Assembly (NCBI RefSeq): GCF_000015565.1
Contig: NC_008786.1
Span: forward strand, 3,646,501 to 3,710,500
Length of the DNA stretch: 64,000 nucleotides
Direction of reading: 5' to 3'
DNA from: Verminephrobacter eiseniae EF01-2
GTDB lineage: Bacteria; Pseudomonadota; Gammaproteobacteria; Burkholderiales; Burkholderiaceae_C
In this document: piece after piece, positions 34,126-43,392 of the stretch
How positions within the stretch are numbered: position 1 is the first letter of the stretch
How the letters are laid out: each line of letters starts with the position of its first letter
Translations under genes and position numbers: made by a program
Notes under the pieces: model-generated
The model's input: only the letters and a program-made list of their open reading frames with translations
What the model was told of the DNA's origin: nothing
The model's database searches: none

Positions 34126-35307
34126 ATGAATCTCGACACCATCAGAAACGATCTTTGCCTCGACCCCGGCATCGCCTACCTCGACAATGCGGCGGCCTCT
34201 GTCATGCCGCGCCAGGTGTTGCAGGCGGTGACCGGCTATCTGGAGCGCACCGCCACGACAGGCCCCTACCTGCCGTCGTTTCGGCGCGAAACCTATGCCA
34301 GGCTGGAGGAAATTCGCGCTTCCACGGCTGCTTTCATCGCCGCCTCAAGCGAAGAAATTGCATTCAACAAAAATGGTTCGGAAGGCATCAGCTTGGTCGC
34401 GCAGGGCCTGGACTGGCAGGAGGGTGATGAGGTCATCATCACCGACTTCGAAATGCTGAGCAACCTCACGCCATGGCTGCTGCTGCAACAGACCAGACGC
34501 ATCCTGGTTCGCACCGTCGTTTCCAACGCGCAGGGCTTGCTTGAGCCTCTTGCCCTGGCCGCCCTGATGACACCTCGCACCCGATTGATCTCGGTCACGC
34601 ATCTGCCGAATGCGACTGGCGCGGTCCAGCCCATTGCAGCGGTGTGCAGGCTGGCGCAAGAACGCGGCATCATGAGCTTGATCAATGCCTCGCAAAGTTT
34701 CGGCCTGCTCCCCATCGATGTGCGTGCACTGGGTTGTGATTTTCTTGTGGCATGCGGTCGCAAGGCACTGCGCGGCCCCGAAGGAACCGGAATTTTGTAT
34801 GTCCGCGCAGCACTGATTCCCAGGCTTACCCCGGTATTGACAGGATGGTGGAACAGCAGTTTCGACCCGGAACGAAACAGCTTTACCTTGCCGCTCACAG
34901 GCAAACGTTTTGAAGCCGGCTGCCCGATCATGCCGTCCATGATCGGCCTGGGCGCAGCAATCGACTATGCCAATCAGATGGGCATCGACCAGATTGCCTG
35001 CCGTGTGGCGCGGCTGACTGCCTATACGATAGAGCGCTTGCTCAGCATTCCCGGGGCACAAATTTATGGCCCCGAGTCGGTGCATGATCGCATGTTGATC
35101 ATCCCGTTCAACATCCATGGCGTTGATGCGGACAAGATAGTGCAGCATCTCGATGCGCATGGCGTCATTATCGAGGCCGGACACTTCATGGCAACCCCCA
35201 TCATGAAGCGTCACCAGATCAGCAAAATGGCGCGCATTTCGCCACATTACTTCAATACCGAAGCAGAAATTGAGCGTGCCGTCGCCCTGATTCGAGAACT
35301 ACTCTGA
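34126..35307 (+). CDS. PLP-dependent class V aminotransferase-like enzyme
   Basis: 393 residues. The N-terminus AYLDNAAASVMPRQV, THLPNATGAVQPI and the PLP lysine in ACGRKALRGPEGTGIL (Lys213) place it in the NifS/selenocysteine lyase-like class V group. The position that normally holds the Asp pairing with the pyridine nitrogen (usually VDxxQ) reads INASQ, i.e. Asn187 instead of Asp. No active-site cysteine loop like that of cysteine desulfurases is obvious, so an amino acid lyase, epimerase or transaminase role on the imported compound is possible. It lies 24 bp after the OPT gene. Confidence 0.85.
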   Translation: MNLDTIRNDLCLDPGIAYLDNAAASVMPRQVLQAVTGYLERTATTGPYLPSFRRETYARLEEIRASTAAFIAASSEEIAFNKNGSEGISLVAQGLDWQEGDEVIITDFEMLSNLTPWLLLQQTRRILVRTVVSNAQGLLEPLALAALMTPRTRLISVTHLPNATGAVQPIAAVCRLAQERGIMSLINASQSFGLLPIDVRALGCDFLVACGRKALRGPEGTGILYVRAALIPRLTPVLTGWWNSSFDPERNSFTLPLTGKRFEAGCPIMPSMIGLGAAIDYANQMGIDQIACRVARLTAYTIERLLSIPGAQIYGPESVHDRMLIIPFNIHGVDADKIVQHLDAHGVIIEAGHFMATPIMKRHQISKMARISPHYFNTEAEIERAVALIRELL

Positions 35308-35346
35308 CCACGGATTTGCCTTAGCATTTTTACAGGAACAACTGCC

Positions 35347-36081
35347 ATGCGACTGCTATTGCTTTCCAATTCGATCAACCCTGGCGGCGCGTATTTGCAG
35401 CATGCGCTCGCGGCCGTTGAAAAAATCAACCGCCGGCGCGCCATCTTCATCCCCTACGCGGGCGTGACCATTGGCTGGGACGATTACCTGAACAAGGTCC
35501 GGCAAGCCCTGGCGCCCATCGGCATTCATGTCGATGGCGTGCACCAGTCAGACGACCCGGTGGCAGCCATACAGGGAGCCGAACTGATTCTGGGCGGTGG
35601 CGGCAACACCTGGCGTCTGTTGCAACTCGTGCGTCAGCACGGTCTGCTGGAAGCAATCCGTGCCAAGGTCGCCGTCGGCACGCCATACATCGGCTGGAGC
35701 GCGGGAACCAATCTGGCATGCCCAACGATACGCACCACCAACGACATGCCGATCGTCGATCCCAAAGGCTTTGATGCCTTGAATCTGCTGCCGTTTCAGA
35801 TCAACCCGCACTACAACAACGAACTACCCGCAGGCCATCAGGGTGAAACGCGCTCGCAGCGCATCGCAGAATTCACGCGGATCAATCCGGACATGCCGGT
35901 GCTTGGCTTGCCCGAAGGTGATTGGCTGGAGGTTGATGGGCAGCAGACGGTGCTGTGCGGCCCCAAGCCGGCGCTGCTGTTCAAGGAAGGAAACGAGCCG
36001 CGTGAGATCCATGCTGGCGACCTTTCCTTTTTGATGGCACGACAAATTGAAGCAACCCCGGGTACGAGAGGCACTGAATGA
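35347..36081 (+). CDS. pepE: Peptidase E (alpha-aspartyl dipeptidase)
   Basis: 244 residues. The nucleophile elbow GWSAGTN places Ser118, and TNDMPIV and INPHYNN place Asp133 and His155, matching the Ser-Asp-His triad of Salmonella PepE (family S51) with a constant offset of two. It cleaves N-terminal aspartate from Asp-X dipeptides in the cytoplasm. Lying between the PLP enzyme and the DUF1177 gene, and downstream of an OPT peptide transporter, it is well placed to process imported aspartyl peptides. The stop overlaps the DUF1177 start. Confidence 0.92.
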   Translation: MRLLLLSNSINPGGAYLQHALAAVEKINRRRAIFIPYAGVTIGWDDYLNKVRQALAPIGIHVDGVHQSDDPVAAIQGAELILGGGGNTWRLLQLVRQHGLLEAIRAKVAVGTPYIGWSAGTNLACPTIRTTNDMPIVDPKGFDALNLLPFQINPHYNNELPAGHQGETRSQRIAEFTRINPDMPVLGLPEGDWLEVDGQQTVLCGPKPALLFKEGNEPREIHAGDLSFLMARQIEATPGTRGTE

Positions 36082-37034
36082 CAATGAAACAAACGCTGGA
36101 CATCTACGAACTCCTCGATGGTGCGGGTGTCGATGGCAAGGAAATCAAGGCCATGTTTGCCCCATTCGCCGCGCAAGGGGTCGAGGTCACGGTGACCACG
36201 GTAGCCAATGAAGAGGACGCCACCAGGACGACGGATTTCATTCGCATCCTCATCCCCGGTCGCAACGGCGCCACCTCCGGCGGCACTGCGCCAACCATCG
36301 GGCTGATTGGCCGTTGCGGTGCGATGGGCGCCCGCCCTCACCGGATTGGCCTGGTGTCCGACGCCGACGGTGTGTTGGCCGCGCTCGTCTGCGCGCTCAA
36401 ACTGTCCCACATGAAGGCAAAGGGAGACGCCATCGAAGGCGACGCCTTGGTGACCACGCATTTGTCGCTTGACGCATCCATCACGCCGCGTGAGCCGGTC
36501 GATTTCATGGGCATGCCGGTTTCCTCGGCGCTCATGAATCTCCATGAGGTCGATCCAGCGATGGATGCGATCCTGTCATTCGACACCAGCCGCGGCAACC
36601 GCATCATCAAGCAGCGCGGCTATGCGATTTCACCGACCATCAAGGAAGGCTATATCCTGCGCGTCAGCAATGATCTGGTGTCAGTGATGGAAACGGTCTC
36701 AGGTCGGCCCGCCGTGACCTTCCCGATCACGATGCAAGACATCACCCCTTACGACAACGGCCTCTACCATTTCAACAGCATCATGCAGCCCTGCGTTGCA
36801 ACCAGTGCGCCAGTCGTCGGCGTGGCACTCATCGCGCAGGCCATCGTCGCCGGCAGCGACAGCGGCGCCAGCCAGGAAATCGACATCGCGGCGGCCGCCA
36901 GATTCGGCGTGGAGGTGGCCAAGCAATTCACCTGGGGACGCTGCGCATTTCACTCTGCCACCGAGTTCGCGCAGATGCGAAAAATGTACGGCCCCATGAC
37001 GATTCTTCAAACCATGGGCAACCCGGGGGTGTAG
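36078..37034 (+). CDS. DUF1177-family protein of unknown function
   Basis: 318 residues (start 36078; an ATG six bases later is also possible). Recognised by overall pattern (TIGLIGRCGAMGARPHRIGLVSDADGVLAAL and the ITPYDNGLYHFNS region) as the DUF1177 group. It is soluble with no signal peptide or membrane segment. Several His/Asp/Glu-containing segments could bind metal (LVTTHLSLDASI, MNLHEVDPAMD). It is translationally coupled to pepE through a 4-bp overlap, so a role in the same peptide catabolism is likely. The reaction is unknown. Confidence 0.8.
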   Translation: MTMKQTLDIYELLDGAGVDGKEIKAMFAPFAAQGVEVTVTTVANEEDATRTTDFIRILIPGRNGATSGGTAPTIGLIGRCGAMGARPHRIGLVSDADGVLAALVCALKLSHMKAKGDAIEGDALVTTHLSLDASITPREPVDFMGMPVSSALMNLHEVDPAMDAILSFDTSRGNRIIKQRGYAISPTIKEGYILRVSNDLVSVMETVSGRPAVTFPITMQDITPYDNGLYHFNSIMQPCVATSAPVVGVALIAQAIVAGSDSGASQEIDIAAAARFGVEVAKQFTWGRCAFHSATEFAQMRKMYGPMTILQTMGNPGV

Positions 37035-38110
37035 TGCTGCGTTGGATAAATTTCCCGTCCCCGGCAGTACTTTCCCCTGGTTTGGCTGTGCTCGGGTCAG
37101 GGATTTCGTGCAGGGCGCTGAGCATATGCGCTTGCTTCAGGATGCGGGGGGACGTTGTGCATGAGGGCATGCCTCACCCTGGGCATTGCACCACCCATCC
37201 GCCCGCAATCTGGCATCCATGATGGTCCCGGCTTTTTCCGACCCTGGTTTGTACCCAAGGGTTTGGGCACCCCCGACCGACCGCATCACCCATACGGCGC
37301 TGAATCCGCAGGCCGAGATCACGCCCACCACCCGCCCCACTGCGTTGCCGGGCAAGGCATTCAAGCCGCCTGGACTGCCCCCTCGGCTGTGCCCGGCAAC
37401 CGCTCCGCCTCGATCGAAAAAACCAATGCGGACAATGGGTTGGCGTGCCAGCGGGGCACATAGTGCGGGCGGGTCAGCCTCCCCAAAACCGGAAGCCGGT
37501 CCACGGTGCAGCCCTCGCGTCGGCGCGAAATCGTGGCCAGGTGTTGGCCTGCCGGCGACTGCGGCGTGGCATAAGCGTTGCTCATGTATCCGGCCATGAT
37601 GAACCCCCTGGACAGAGACCTGCCAATGCGACTAGTGTCGCGTCACCGATCAGATGTCGTAGGCTGCGCGCAGCCATCGGAGCGCAGCGCAAGGCGCATC
37701 GCGCCGCCCATACCGAGCGTATTGGCAAGCGATGCAACGCCGCGATGCGCTTCGATGGCCAGCGCAGACAGACAGATGATCGGTGACGCGACACTAGAGC
37801 CTGTGGCAACCCCGCGACTGGATCTCCGTCATGTCCTGATGCGTGACAGACTGTCTCCAATCTGGTGCTGCGCTCGGCATGGTTTCGGAAATCGCCCTGG
37901 ATTCGGCAAAGACAAGGCAAGGCTGAACAAGCCCCCAACGACCAAGCCTGCGCCCGGGCCGGCGCGGATGCAAGGCGAAAGCCAGACAATGGTCATGACC
38001 ACGGCCATGGCGGGGGTTTGCAATGCCGCAAACGCCCCCGGGACGGGACGCGCGGTGCGTGGGGAACCTGGTTCACGCAGCCATGACGGCCCGATTCGGT
38101 TGGCCTGCGC
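37035..38110. other. 1.1-kb non-coding region containing repeat copy 5
   Basis: No intact gene is supported. Both strands of 37035-37620 contain only short frames with arginine/proline-heavy, shadow-like composition. One minus-strand frame (37364 to 37137) has a brief hydrophobic stretch (VVGVISACGFSAVWVM) that could be a relic, but it cannot be named. The palindromic repeat occupies 37633-37796, and 37800-38110 holds the presumed promoter of the two-component genes, not recognisable in detail. Confidence 0.45.
37633..37796 (-). repeat. Palindromic repeat, copy 5 (inverted orientation)
   Basis: Same 164-bp element as at 7395 but in the opposite orientation: the half containing GGCTGCGCGCAGCCATCGGAGCG now comes first. 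The terminal 20-bp inverted repeats are perfect. The inner loop reads CCATACCGAGCGTATTGG, with one arm base changed. It is flanked by C on the left and G on the right, extending the palindrome to CTAG at both ends, as in copy 1. Confidence 0.9.
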
Positions 38111-39478
38111 ATGAGGCTGAAGAATCGCCTGGCGTTGGTCATAGTGCTGTTCCTGTCAACCTTTGTCGGCTGCTATAGCCTGTTGCTGTTACTGGAAGTC
38201 CCCGAGCGTGCCAATGTCGAGACAGACGGTGCCTTGCCGTGGGTGATCAGCCTGTTGCCAGGCCATGTGGACACCAGTCTCCGTGGCGCAGCCGCGCAGC
38301 GCCAGGCGCTGGCGACACTGGTGCATGGGTTCGACGGGATCCGCCATGTCCGGGTCGTGCTGCGCGCACCCGACGGTGCTTTGCTCGCGCGCGCATCCTC
38401 GCCTGCCAAGCCGGCGCCGTCCTGGCTGGTCGCGAGGCTGGCGGGGCCGAAAGCTGCGACACGCAAGAACGTCATGGACGGCAAGCATGTGTTCGCCTAC
38501 TTCGAGGTGACGCCGGCCGCCAGCGACGAACTCACTGAGCTGTGGGCAGACTTCGTGCGCGGCGCGACGCTGGTGGCGGGCCTGTCGCTGGCCACGATGC
38601 TGCTGATCCTGTGGTTCACGTTCCATGCGTTGAAGCCGCTGGACCGGATATGCGCTGCGCTGCGCGCACTGGCCAAGGGCCGGCAAGACGCCCGCCTGCC
38701 GGTCTTTGCCAGCCCGGAGATGCAGGAGATCGCCATGTCGTTCAACCACATGGCCGAGCGCCAAGCGGCCTCGAACGCCGAGCGCCAAGCGCTTTTGCGC
38801 AAGCTCATCGACAGTGAGGAAAACACGCGGCGCTCGGTGGCACACGACCTGCACGACGAACTCAGCCCTTATCTGGTCGCTCTCCAGCCACTGGTGCGCA
38901 CGATGCAGTTGAAGTGCGCACAGCGCCCCGAGTTGAGCGACTTCGCCGCCACGGTCGACACCTTGATCAGCCACCAGTCACATATCCTGGCCAAGCTGCG
39001 TGCAATCTTGATGGGCTTGCACCCCCCGGAGCTCGAAACGCTGGGGTTGCGTGGCGCCATCGAACGTCTGGCTGCCCAGCCCCTGCGCAGCGATGACGGG
39101 CGGGAGATCGACGTGGTGCTCGATGCGGGCGGTGACTGGCTCGCGTTTGGTCCGACGCTGGACGTGAGCGTCTATCGCCTGATCCTGGAATGTCTGAACA
39201 ACGCCCGCCGGCACGCGACGGGCACGCGGGTCGACATCCGCTTCGACACCGAAGCCAAAGTGCAGGGGCGGGCCATGCTCGCCATCGAGGTCGTCAACGA
39301 CTTCTCTCCGGGGCACTCAGGCAGCGGCGGTGGCGGTCTGGGGGTGCCGGGCATGCGCGACCGCTGCGTGGCGCTGGGCGGCAGCTTTGCCGCAGGAGCG
39401 CTGCACGACGATAAGGTGTGGTGCGTGCGCATGCACCTGCCGCTGGATGCGGCTGCGCGAAACGATAGCCATGTATGA
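38111..39478 (+). CDS. Two-component sensor histidine kinase (HisKA_3, NarX/UhpB-like)
   Basis: 455 residues. One N-terminal membrane segment (8-28), a small periplasmic domain (30-150), a second membrane segment (about 152-172), a HAMP linker, then a dimerisation domain with phospho-acceptor His248 in AHDLHDELSP. The ATPase domain follows, with N-box ECLNNARRHA and G-box GGLGVPGMRDRC. It phosphorylates the LuxR-type regulator encoded directly downstream (4-bp overlap). The signal is unknown. Neighbouring OPT and polyamine operons are plausible targets, but nothing in the sequence proves this. Confidence 0.92.
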   Translation: MRLKNRLALVIVLFLSTFVGCYSLLLLLEVPERANVETDGALPWVISLLPGHVDTSLRGAAAQRQALATLVHGFDGIRHVRVVLRAPDGALLARASSPAKPAPSWLVARLAGPKAATRKNVMDGKHVFAYFEVTPAASDELTELWADFVRGATLVAGLSLATMLLILWFTFHALKPLDRICAALRALAKGRQDARLPVFASPEMQEIAMSFNHMAERQAASNAERQALLRKLIDSEENTRRSVAHDLHDELSPYLVALQPLVRTMQLKCAQRPELSDFAATVDTLISHQSHILAKLRAILMGLHPPELETLGLRGAIERLAAQPLRSDDGREIDVVLDAGGDWLAFGPTLDVSVYRLILECLNNARRHATGTRVDIRFDTEAKVQGRAMLAIEVVNDFSPGHSGSGGGGLGVPGMRDRCVALGGSFAAGALHDDKVWCVRMHLPLDAAARNDSHV

Positions 39479-40143
39479 ACACTGAAACCATCCGCACCTT
39501 GATCGTTGACGACCATGCCGTGGTGCGTTCGGGCTACCGCAGCTATCTGGAGCAGGTGCCCGGTTTCCAGGTGGTGGCGGAGGCCGATTGCGCCAACGAG
39601 GCCTACGCACAGTACAAACGGATGCACCCGGATGTGGTGATCATGGACATCATGCTGCAAGGCGCCAGCGGTATCGATGCCAGCCGCAGGATATTGTCGA
39701 ACCATCCGGGGGCGAAGATTCTCATCTTCTCGATGTATGTCAGCCCGGTATTGCTGCAGCAGGCGCTCAATGTCGGGGTGCTTGGCGCTGTCGGCAAACA
39801 ATGCGATCCCGACACCCTGCGTGAAGCGGCGATTGCCGTGGCCGGCGGCGATCGATATCTCGACGCGAGCATGGCGCAGTCGCTGGTATTTTCCAGATAC
39901 GATCGCGGCCAGAAGATTTTCGATGCACTCTCACCGCGCGAGTTCGAGATATTCCTGCTGCTGATTTCCGGCGCGCCGGTCAAGGAAATCGCGCAAGCGC
40001 TCAACCTGAGCGCAAAAACCGTCGCCAACCGGGCCAGCATGATTCGCCAGAAGCTCGGCGTGTCATCGGACATCCAACTCGTCAAACTGGCCGTTGCCGC
40101 CGATATCGTACCCTGGATCCGGCCCGATCGGGCGACGAGCTGA
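39475..40143 (+). CDS. LuxR/NarL-family response regulator
   Basis: 222 residues. The receiver domain has the acidic pair VDDHAVV (11-17), phospho-acceptor Asp58 in VVIMDIML, and the lysine expected near 105 seems shifted (GAVGKQCD). The C-terminal helix-turn-helix is LSPREFEIFLLLISGAPVKEIAQAL...SAKTVANRASMIRQKLGV. A cytoplasmic transcription factor, the cognate partner of the kinase encoded upstream. The gene ends 38 bp from the convergent patD gene. Confidence 0.92.
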   Translation: MNTETIRTLIVDDHAVVRSGYRSYLEQVPGFQVVAEADCANEAYAQYKRMHPDVVIMDIMLQGASGIDASRRILSNHPGAKILIFSMYVSPVLLQQALNVGVLGAVGKQCDPDTLREAAIAVAGGDRYLDASMAQSLVFSRYDRGQKIFDALSPREFEIFLLLISGAPVKEIAQALNLSAKTVANRASMIRQKLGVSSDIQLVKLAVAADIVPWIRPDRATS

Positions 40144-40180
40144 TTCCATCTCCAAATCGTCCGATTCAGAAATGGAATCA
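40141..40180. terminator. Inverted repeat between convergent genes (possible bidirectional terminator)
   Basis: TGATTCCAT at 40141-40149 pairs perfectly with ATGGAATCA at 40172-40180. Inside the loop a second small hairpin AATCG-TC-CGATT can form. It spans the stop codon of the response regulator gene and ends just before the patD stop. There is no T-run, so intrinsic termination is uncertain. Confidence 0.35.
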
Positions 40181-40181
40181 G

Positions 40182-41615
40182 TCACTTCGTTTGCAATTTC
40201 ACCATCACATGGCGCGCACAGGTATATTCCTCCAAGGCAAACATCGATTGATCCTTGCCATAGCCGGATTTTTTCATGCCGCCGTGAGGCATTTCAGCGA
40301 CCAGCATGAAATGCGTATTGATCCAGGTGGTGCCATAGTGCAACGCCGCTGCCACGCGCATGGCCTTGCCCACATCGGATGACCAGACCGAAGATGCCAG
40401 GCCATAATCAGAGTCATTCGCCAGGCCGATGACCTCGTCGAGATCACTGAAAGGGGTCACCGAAACGACAGGACCAAAAACCTCCTTGCGCACGATCTCA
40501 TCCGATTGTTTGCAATTCGCCAACAAGGTAGGTTGATAGAAAAAACCGCGCCGATCAGCAATCTTGCCGCCAGCGACGACCTTGATGTGCTTTTCTTCCC
40601 GTGCCCGCTCAACGAAAGCAGCGACGCGGCTGCGTTGGCGCTCGGAAATGCAAGGCCCCATCTCGACGCCAACATCGCCTGGTTCGCCAATACGAATCGT
40701 CGACACTGCGGCGGCAAGATCTGCCACCAGTTTGTCATAAATGCCCTTTTGGGCATAGACGCGACACGCTGCCGTACAATCCTGGCCGGCGTTGTAATAA
40801 CCAAAGGTACGAATACCGGCAACGACTTCGCCAATGTCGGCATCGTCAAAAACGATGACAGGGGCCTTGCCGCCCAGTTCGAGATGCGTGCGCTTGATAC
40901 CGCGCACCGCCGCTTCCATGACTTTTTGTCCCGTGGACACATCGCCAGTCACCGAAATCATGCGCACCTGCGGCTGGGCAATCAATGTGGCACCTGCAGA
41001 TTCACCACGACCACAGACGATGTTGATGACACCAGGCGGGAATATACTGGCGATGAACTCGGCCAGTTTGAGCGTGGTCAGCGGTGTTTGCTCGGATGGC
41101 TTCAGCACGATGGTATTGCCAGTCGCTACTGCCGGGCATATTTTCCAGGCCGCCATCATCAACGGATAATTCCATGGCGAAATCGAAGCCACGACACCCA
41201 GCGAATCACGCCGAATCATGCTGGTATGGCCGGGCAGATATTCTGTTGCCACTGGAGCAGTCATGCAGCGTACTGCACCGGCAAAAAACCGGAATACATC
41301 GGCAATCGCCGGCATTTCATCAGCCAACGCTGCCTGATAAGGTTTGCCGCAATTCAGTGCTTCCAATTGCGCCAATCCGGCGGCATTTTGCTCGATGTGG
41401 TCTGCCACTTTGAGCAGCATTGCTGCGCGATCCTTGGCAGATGTCGACGCCCAGGCAGGCCAGGCGCGATGGGCAGCATCGACAGCCCGACTGATTTGCG
41501 TCGGAGAAGCCTCGCGCACTTCACAGATCAACTCTCCGGTTGAAGGATTCAGTATTCTTTCGGCACTTTCCTCTCCTTGAAGAAACTGCCCGTCGATGAA
41601 CAACTCAGTTCTCAT
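40182..41615 (-). CDS. patD: Gamma-aminobutyraldehyde dehydrogenase
   Basis: 477 residues. ALDH catalytic residues: Asn149 (SPWNYPLM), Glu246 (HLELGGK) and Cys280 ([15 protein letters not shown]). The last motif is typical of PatD/YdcW, which oxidises 4-aminobutyraldehyde to GABA in putrescine breakdown with NAD. The start at 41615 is set by GGAGGCC. It is the last gene of a ydcS-T-U-V-patD operon that has exactly the E. coli gene order, 17 bp after the ydcV permease gene. Confidence 0.9.
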   Translation of the reverse strand: MRTELFIDGQFLQGEESAERILNPSTGELICEVREASPTQISRAVDAAHRAWPAWASTSAKDRAAMLLKVADHIEQNAAGLAQLEALNCGKPYQAALADEMPAIADVFRFFAGAVRCMTAPVATEYLPGHTSMIRRDSLGVVASISPWNYPLMMAAWKICPAVATGNTIVLKPSEQTPLTTLKLAEFIASIFPPGVINIVCGRGESAGATLIAQPQVRMISVTGDVSTGQKVMEAAVRGIKRTHLELGGKAPVIVFDDADIGEVVAGIRTFGYYNAGQDCTAACRVYAQKGIYDKLVADLAAAVSTIRIGEPGDVGVEMGPCISERQRSRVAAFVERAREEKHIKVVAGGKIADRRGFFYQPTLLANCKQSDEIVRKEVFGPVVSVTPFSDLDEVIGLANDSDYGLASSVWSSDVGKAMRVAAALHYGTTWINTHFMLVAEMPHGGMKKSGYGKDQSMFALEEYTCARHVMVKLQTK

Positions 41616-41632
41616 ATGGCCTCCGTGTAAAG

Positions 41633-42454
41633 TCATTTGCTGGCACCTTCCGTGCTGTGAGTGCCCATCGTGAGACGATAGGCTCCGATGATGGGGAGCG
41701 TGGTCACGGCGATCACGATCAATGCAACGACATTGGTGATCGGCATTTCCCGCGGCTTCGACAACTGATTGAGCAGCCAAAGCGGCAGGGTACGCTGCGC
41801 ACCAGCGGTAAATGTGGTGACGATGATTTCATCAAAACTCAAGGCAAAAGCGAGAATACCACCGGCCAGCACTGCGGTCGATATTCCCGGCAAGGTGATG
41901 CGGCGAAAGGTGGTAAAACCATCTGCGCCAAGATCCATCGATGCCTCGACCAGACTGGCCGGCAGACGGCGCAGGCGCGCAATGACGTTATTGTAGACTA
42001 TCACCACGCAGAAGGTCGTATGGCCTATTATGATCGTCAGCACACCGGGCTCAAGTTTCAGCAAACGCAGGGATGACAACAGCGCAATGCCGGTGATGAT
42101 GCCGGGCAGGGCAATCGGCAAATTGAACATGATATTCAGTGCATCATGCCCCCGGAAGCGGGGCCGATGCACGGCGAGTGCTGCCAGACTGCCGAGACCA
42201 ATGGCCAAAACAGAGGCCAATGTGGCTGTCAGCAAAGACAGGAAAATCGATTCCATGACGTCCGGGCGATCCAGTATCCGGCCAAACCATTTCAGGGTAT
42301 ATCCTGGCGGTGGAAAGGTATACGCACTGTCTTCGATGTTGAAAGAATAGATGGCAATCATCAGAATCGGGAATTGCATGAAAGCCAGCACGGCAAAAAC
42401 CACGACTTTGAGCCACGCTGGAGCGCGGTTGTCATGGGTGCGTTCAGAGCGCAT
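41633..42454 (-). CDS. ydcV: Polyamine-type ABC transporter permease (YdcV/PotC-like)
   Basis: 273 residues with six membrane segments. The EAA loop reads [22 protein letters not shown], the contact site for the ATPase. PotC-like features include [15 protein letters not shown] and [13 protein letters not shown]. The start at 42454 overlaps the end of the upstream permease gene by 11 bp; a longer frame upstream belongs to the overlap. Inner membrane. It forms the pore with the YdcU-like protein. Confidence 0.9.
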   Translation of the reverse strand: MRSERTHDNRAPAWLKVVVFAVLAFMQFPILMIAIYSFNIEDSAYTFPPPGYTLKWFGRILDRPDVMESIFLSLLTATLASVLAIGLGSLAALAVHRPRFRGHDALNIMFNLPIALPGIITGIALLSSLRLLKLEPGVLTIIIGHTTFCVVIVYNNVIARLRRLPASLVEASMDLGADGFTTFRRITLPGISTAVLAGGILAFALSFDEIIVTTFTAGAQRTLPLWLLNQLSKPREMPITNVVALIVIAVTTLPIIGAYRLTMGTHSTEGASK

Positions 42455-43382
42455 CAAAAGCCCCCAGTTTCTTGGCCAGCCACAGCCATGCACTGACGAC
42501 CAGCACCGGAATCAAGGTCAGCGCAGCAGCCAGCGGCATGTTTCCGACGGCCCCCTGGTATTTATAGACCACGGCGCCAAGAAAATCACCGGACGGGCCG
42601 ACCAATGTTGGAATGATGTAATCACCGAAGGTGAGGCAAAAGGTAAAAATCGACCCGGCCGCGATGCCCGGCGCTGACAGCGGGAGCGTCACACGGAAAA
42701 AGGTGCGGGTCCGGGTTGCACCAAGATCACCCGATGCCAGCAACAGATTGGGCGCGATGCGTTCAAGGGATGCCTGAATCGGCAAAATCATGAACGGCAG
42801 CCACATGTAGACGAATACCAGGAAACGCCCGATATTTGAGGTCGACAAAGTGTTGCCACCGATCCAGGGAATGGCAAGCAGGGTGTCGAGTACCGAGGTC
42901 AAACCCAGCCCACCCACCAGCCAGTTGGCCACGCCTTCTTTTGACAGTATCACGGTCCAGGCGTAGGCCTTGACGATGTAACTCGCCCACATCGGGAGCA
43001 TGACGCCGACGTACATGAGACCCTTGGTGCGTCCACCGGCATAGCGCGCCATATAGTAGGCCAGCGGATAGCCCAGTATCGTGCAAGCAATGGTCACTGC
43101 AACGCCCATGCTGAAGGTGCGCCAGAAAATATCAAAATTGACCGGTTCGGTAATGATCGTCCTGAAATTATCGAAGCTAAGCTCATTCGTCACTGTCATT
43201 GAGAATTCATCAAACGTGAGTACGCTTTGACCCAGCAAAGCGAACAGCGGCAAGAGATAGAAGACAACGAACCAGGCCAGCGGTGGCCCCAGCAACAACC
43301 ATAAAGCGATGTTCTGGTGGCCATGGAGTGCATTGGCCACCGGTCGCAGCGGGCTGTCTTGTGTGGCGGCAAGCGCAGTCAT
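42444..43382 (-). CDS. ydcU: Polyamine-type ABC transporter permease (YdcU/PotB-like)
   Basis: 312 residues from ATG 43382; a longer open frame to 43586 overlaps the ATPase gene and is not used. Six membrane segments, beginning with LWLLLGPPLAWFVVFYLLPLFALLG. The EAA loop is ASGDLGATRTRTFFRVTLPLSAPGI. It lies 10 bp after the ATPase gene and has only a weak ribosome-binding site, so it is probably translated by coupling. Confidence 0.9.
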   Translation of the reverse strand: MTALAATQDSPLRPVANALHGHQNIALWLLLGPPLAWFVVFYLLPLFALLGQSVLTFDEFSMTVTNELSFDNFRTIITEPVNFDIFWRTFSMGVAVTIACTILGYPLAYYMARYAGGRTKGLMYVGVMLPMWASYIVKAYAWTVILSKEGVANWLVGGLGLTSVLDTLLAIPWIGGNTLSTSNIGRFLVFVYMWLPFMILPIQASLERIAPNLLLASGDLGATRTRTFFRVTLPLSAPGIAAGSIFTFCLTFGDYIIPTLVGPSGDFLGAVVYKYQGAVGNMPLAAALTLIPVLVVSAWLWLAKKLGAFDAL

Positions 43383-43392
43383 ATGGGAAATT

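Noticed and set aside
7395..37796. Reading the five repeats as a CRISPR array
   Set aside because: They are kilobases apart, 164 bp long and individually palindromic, with no spacer pattern or cas genes.
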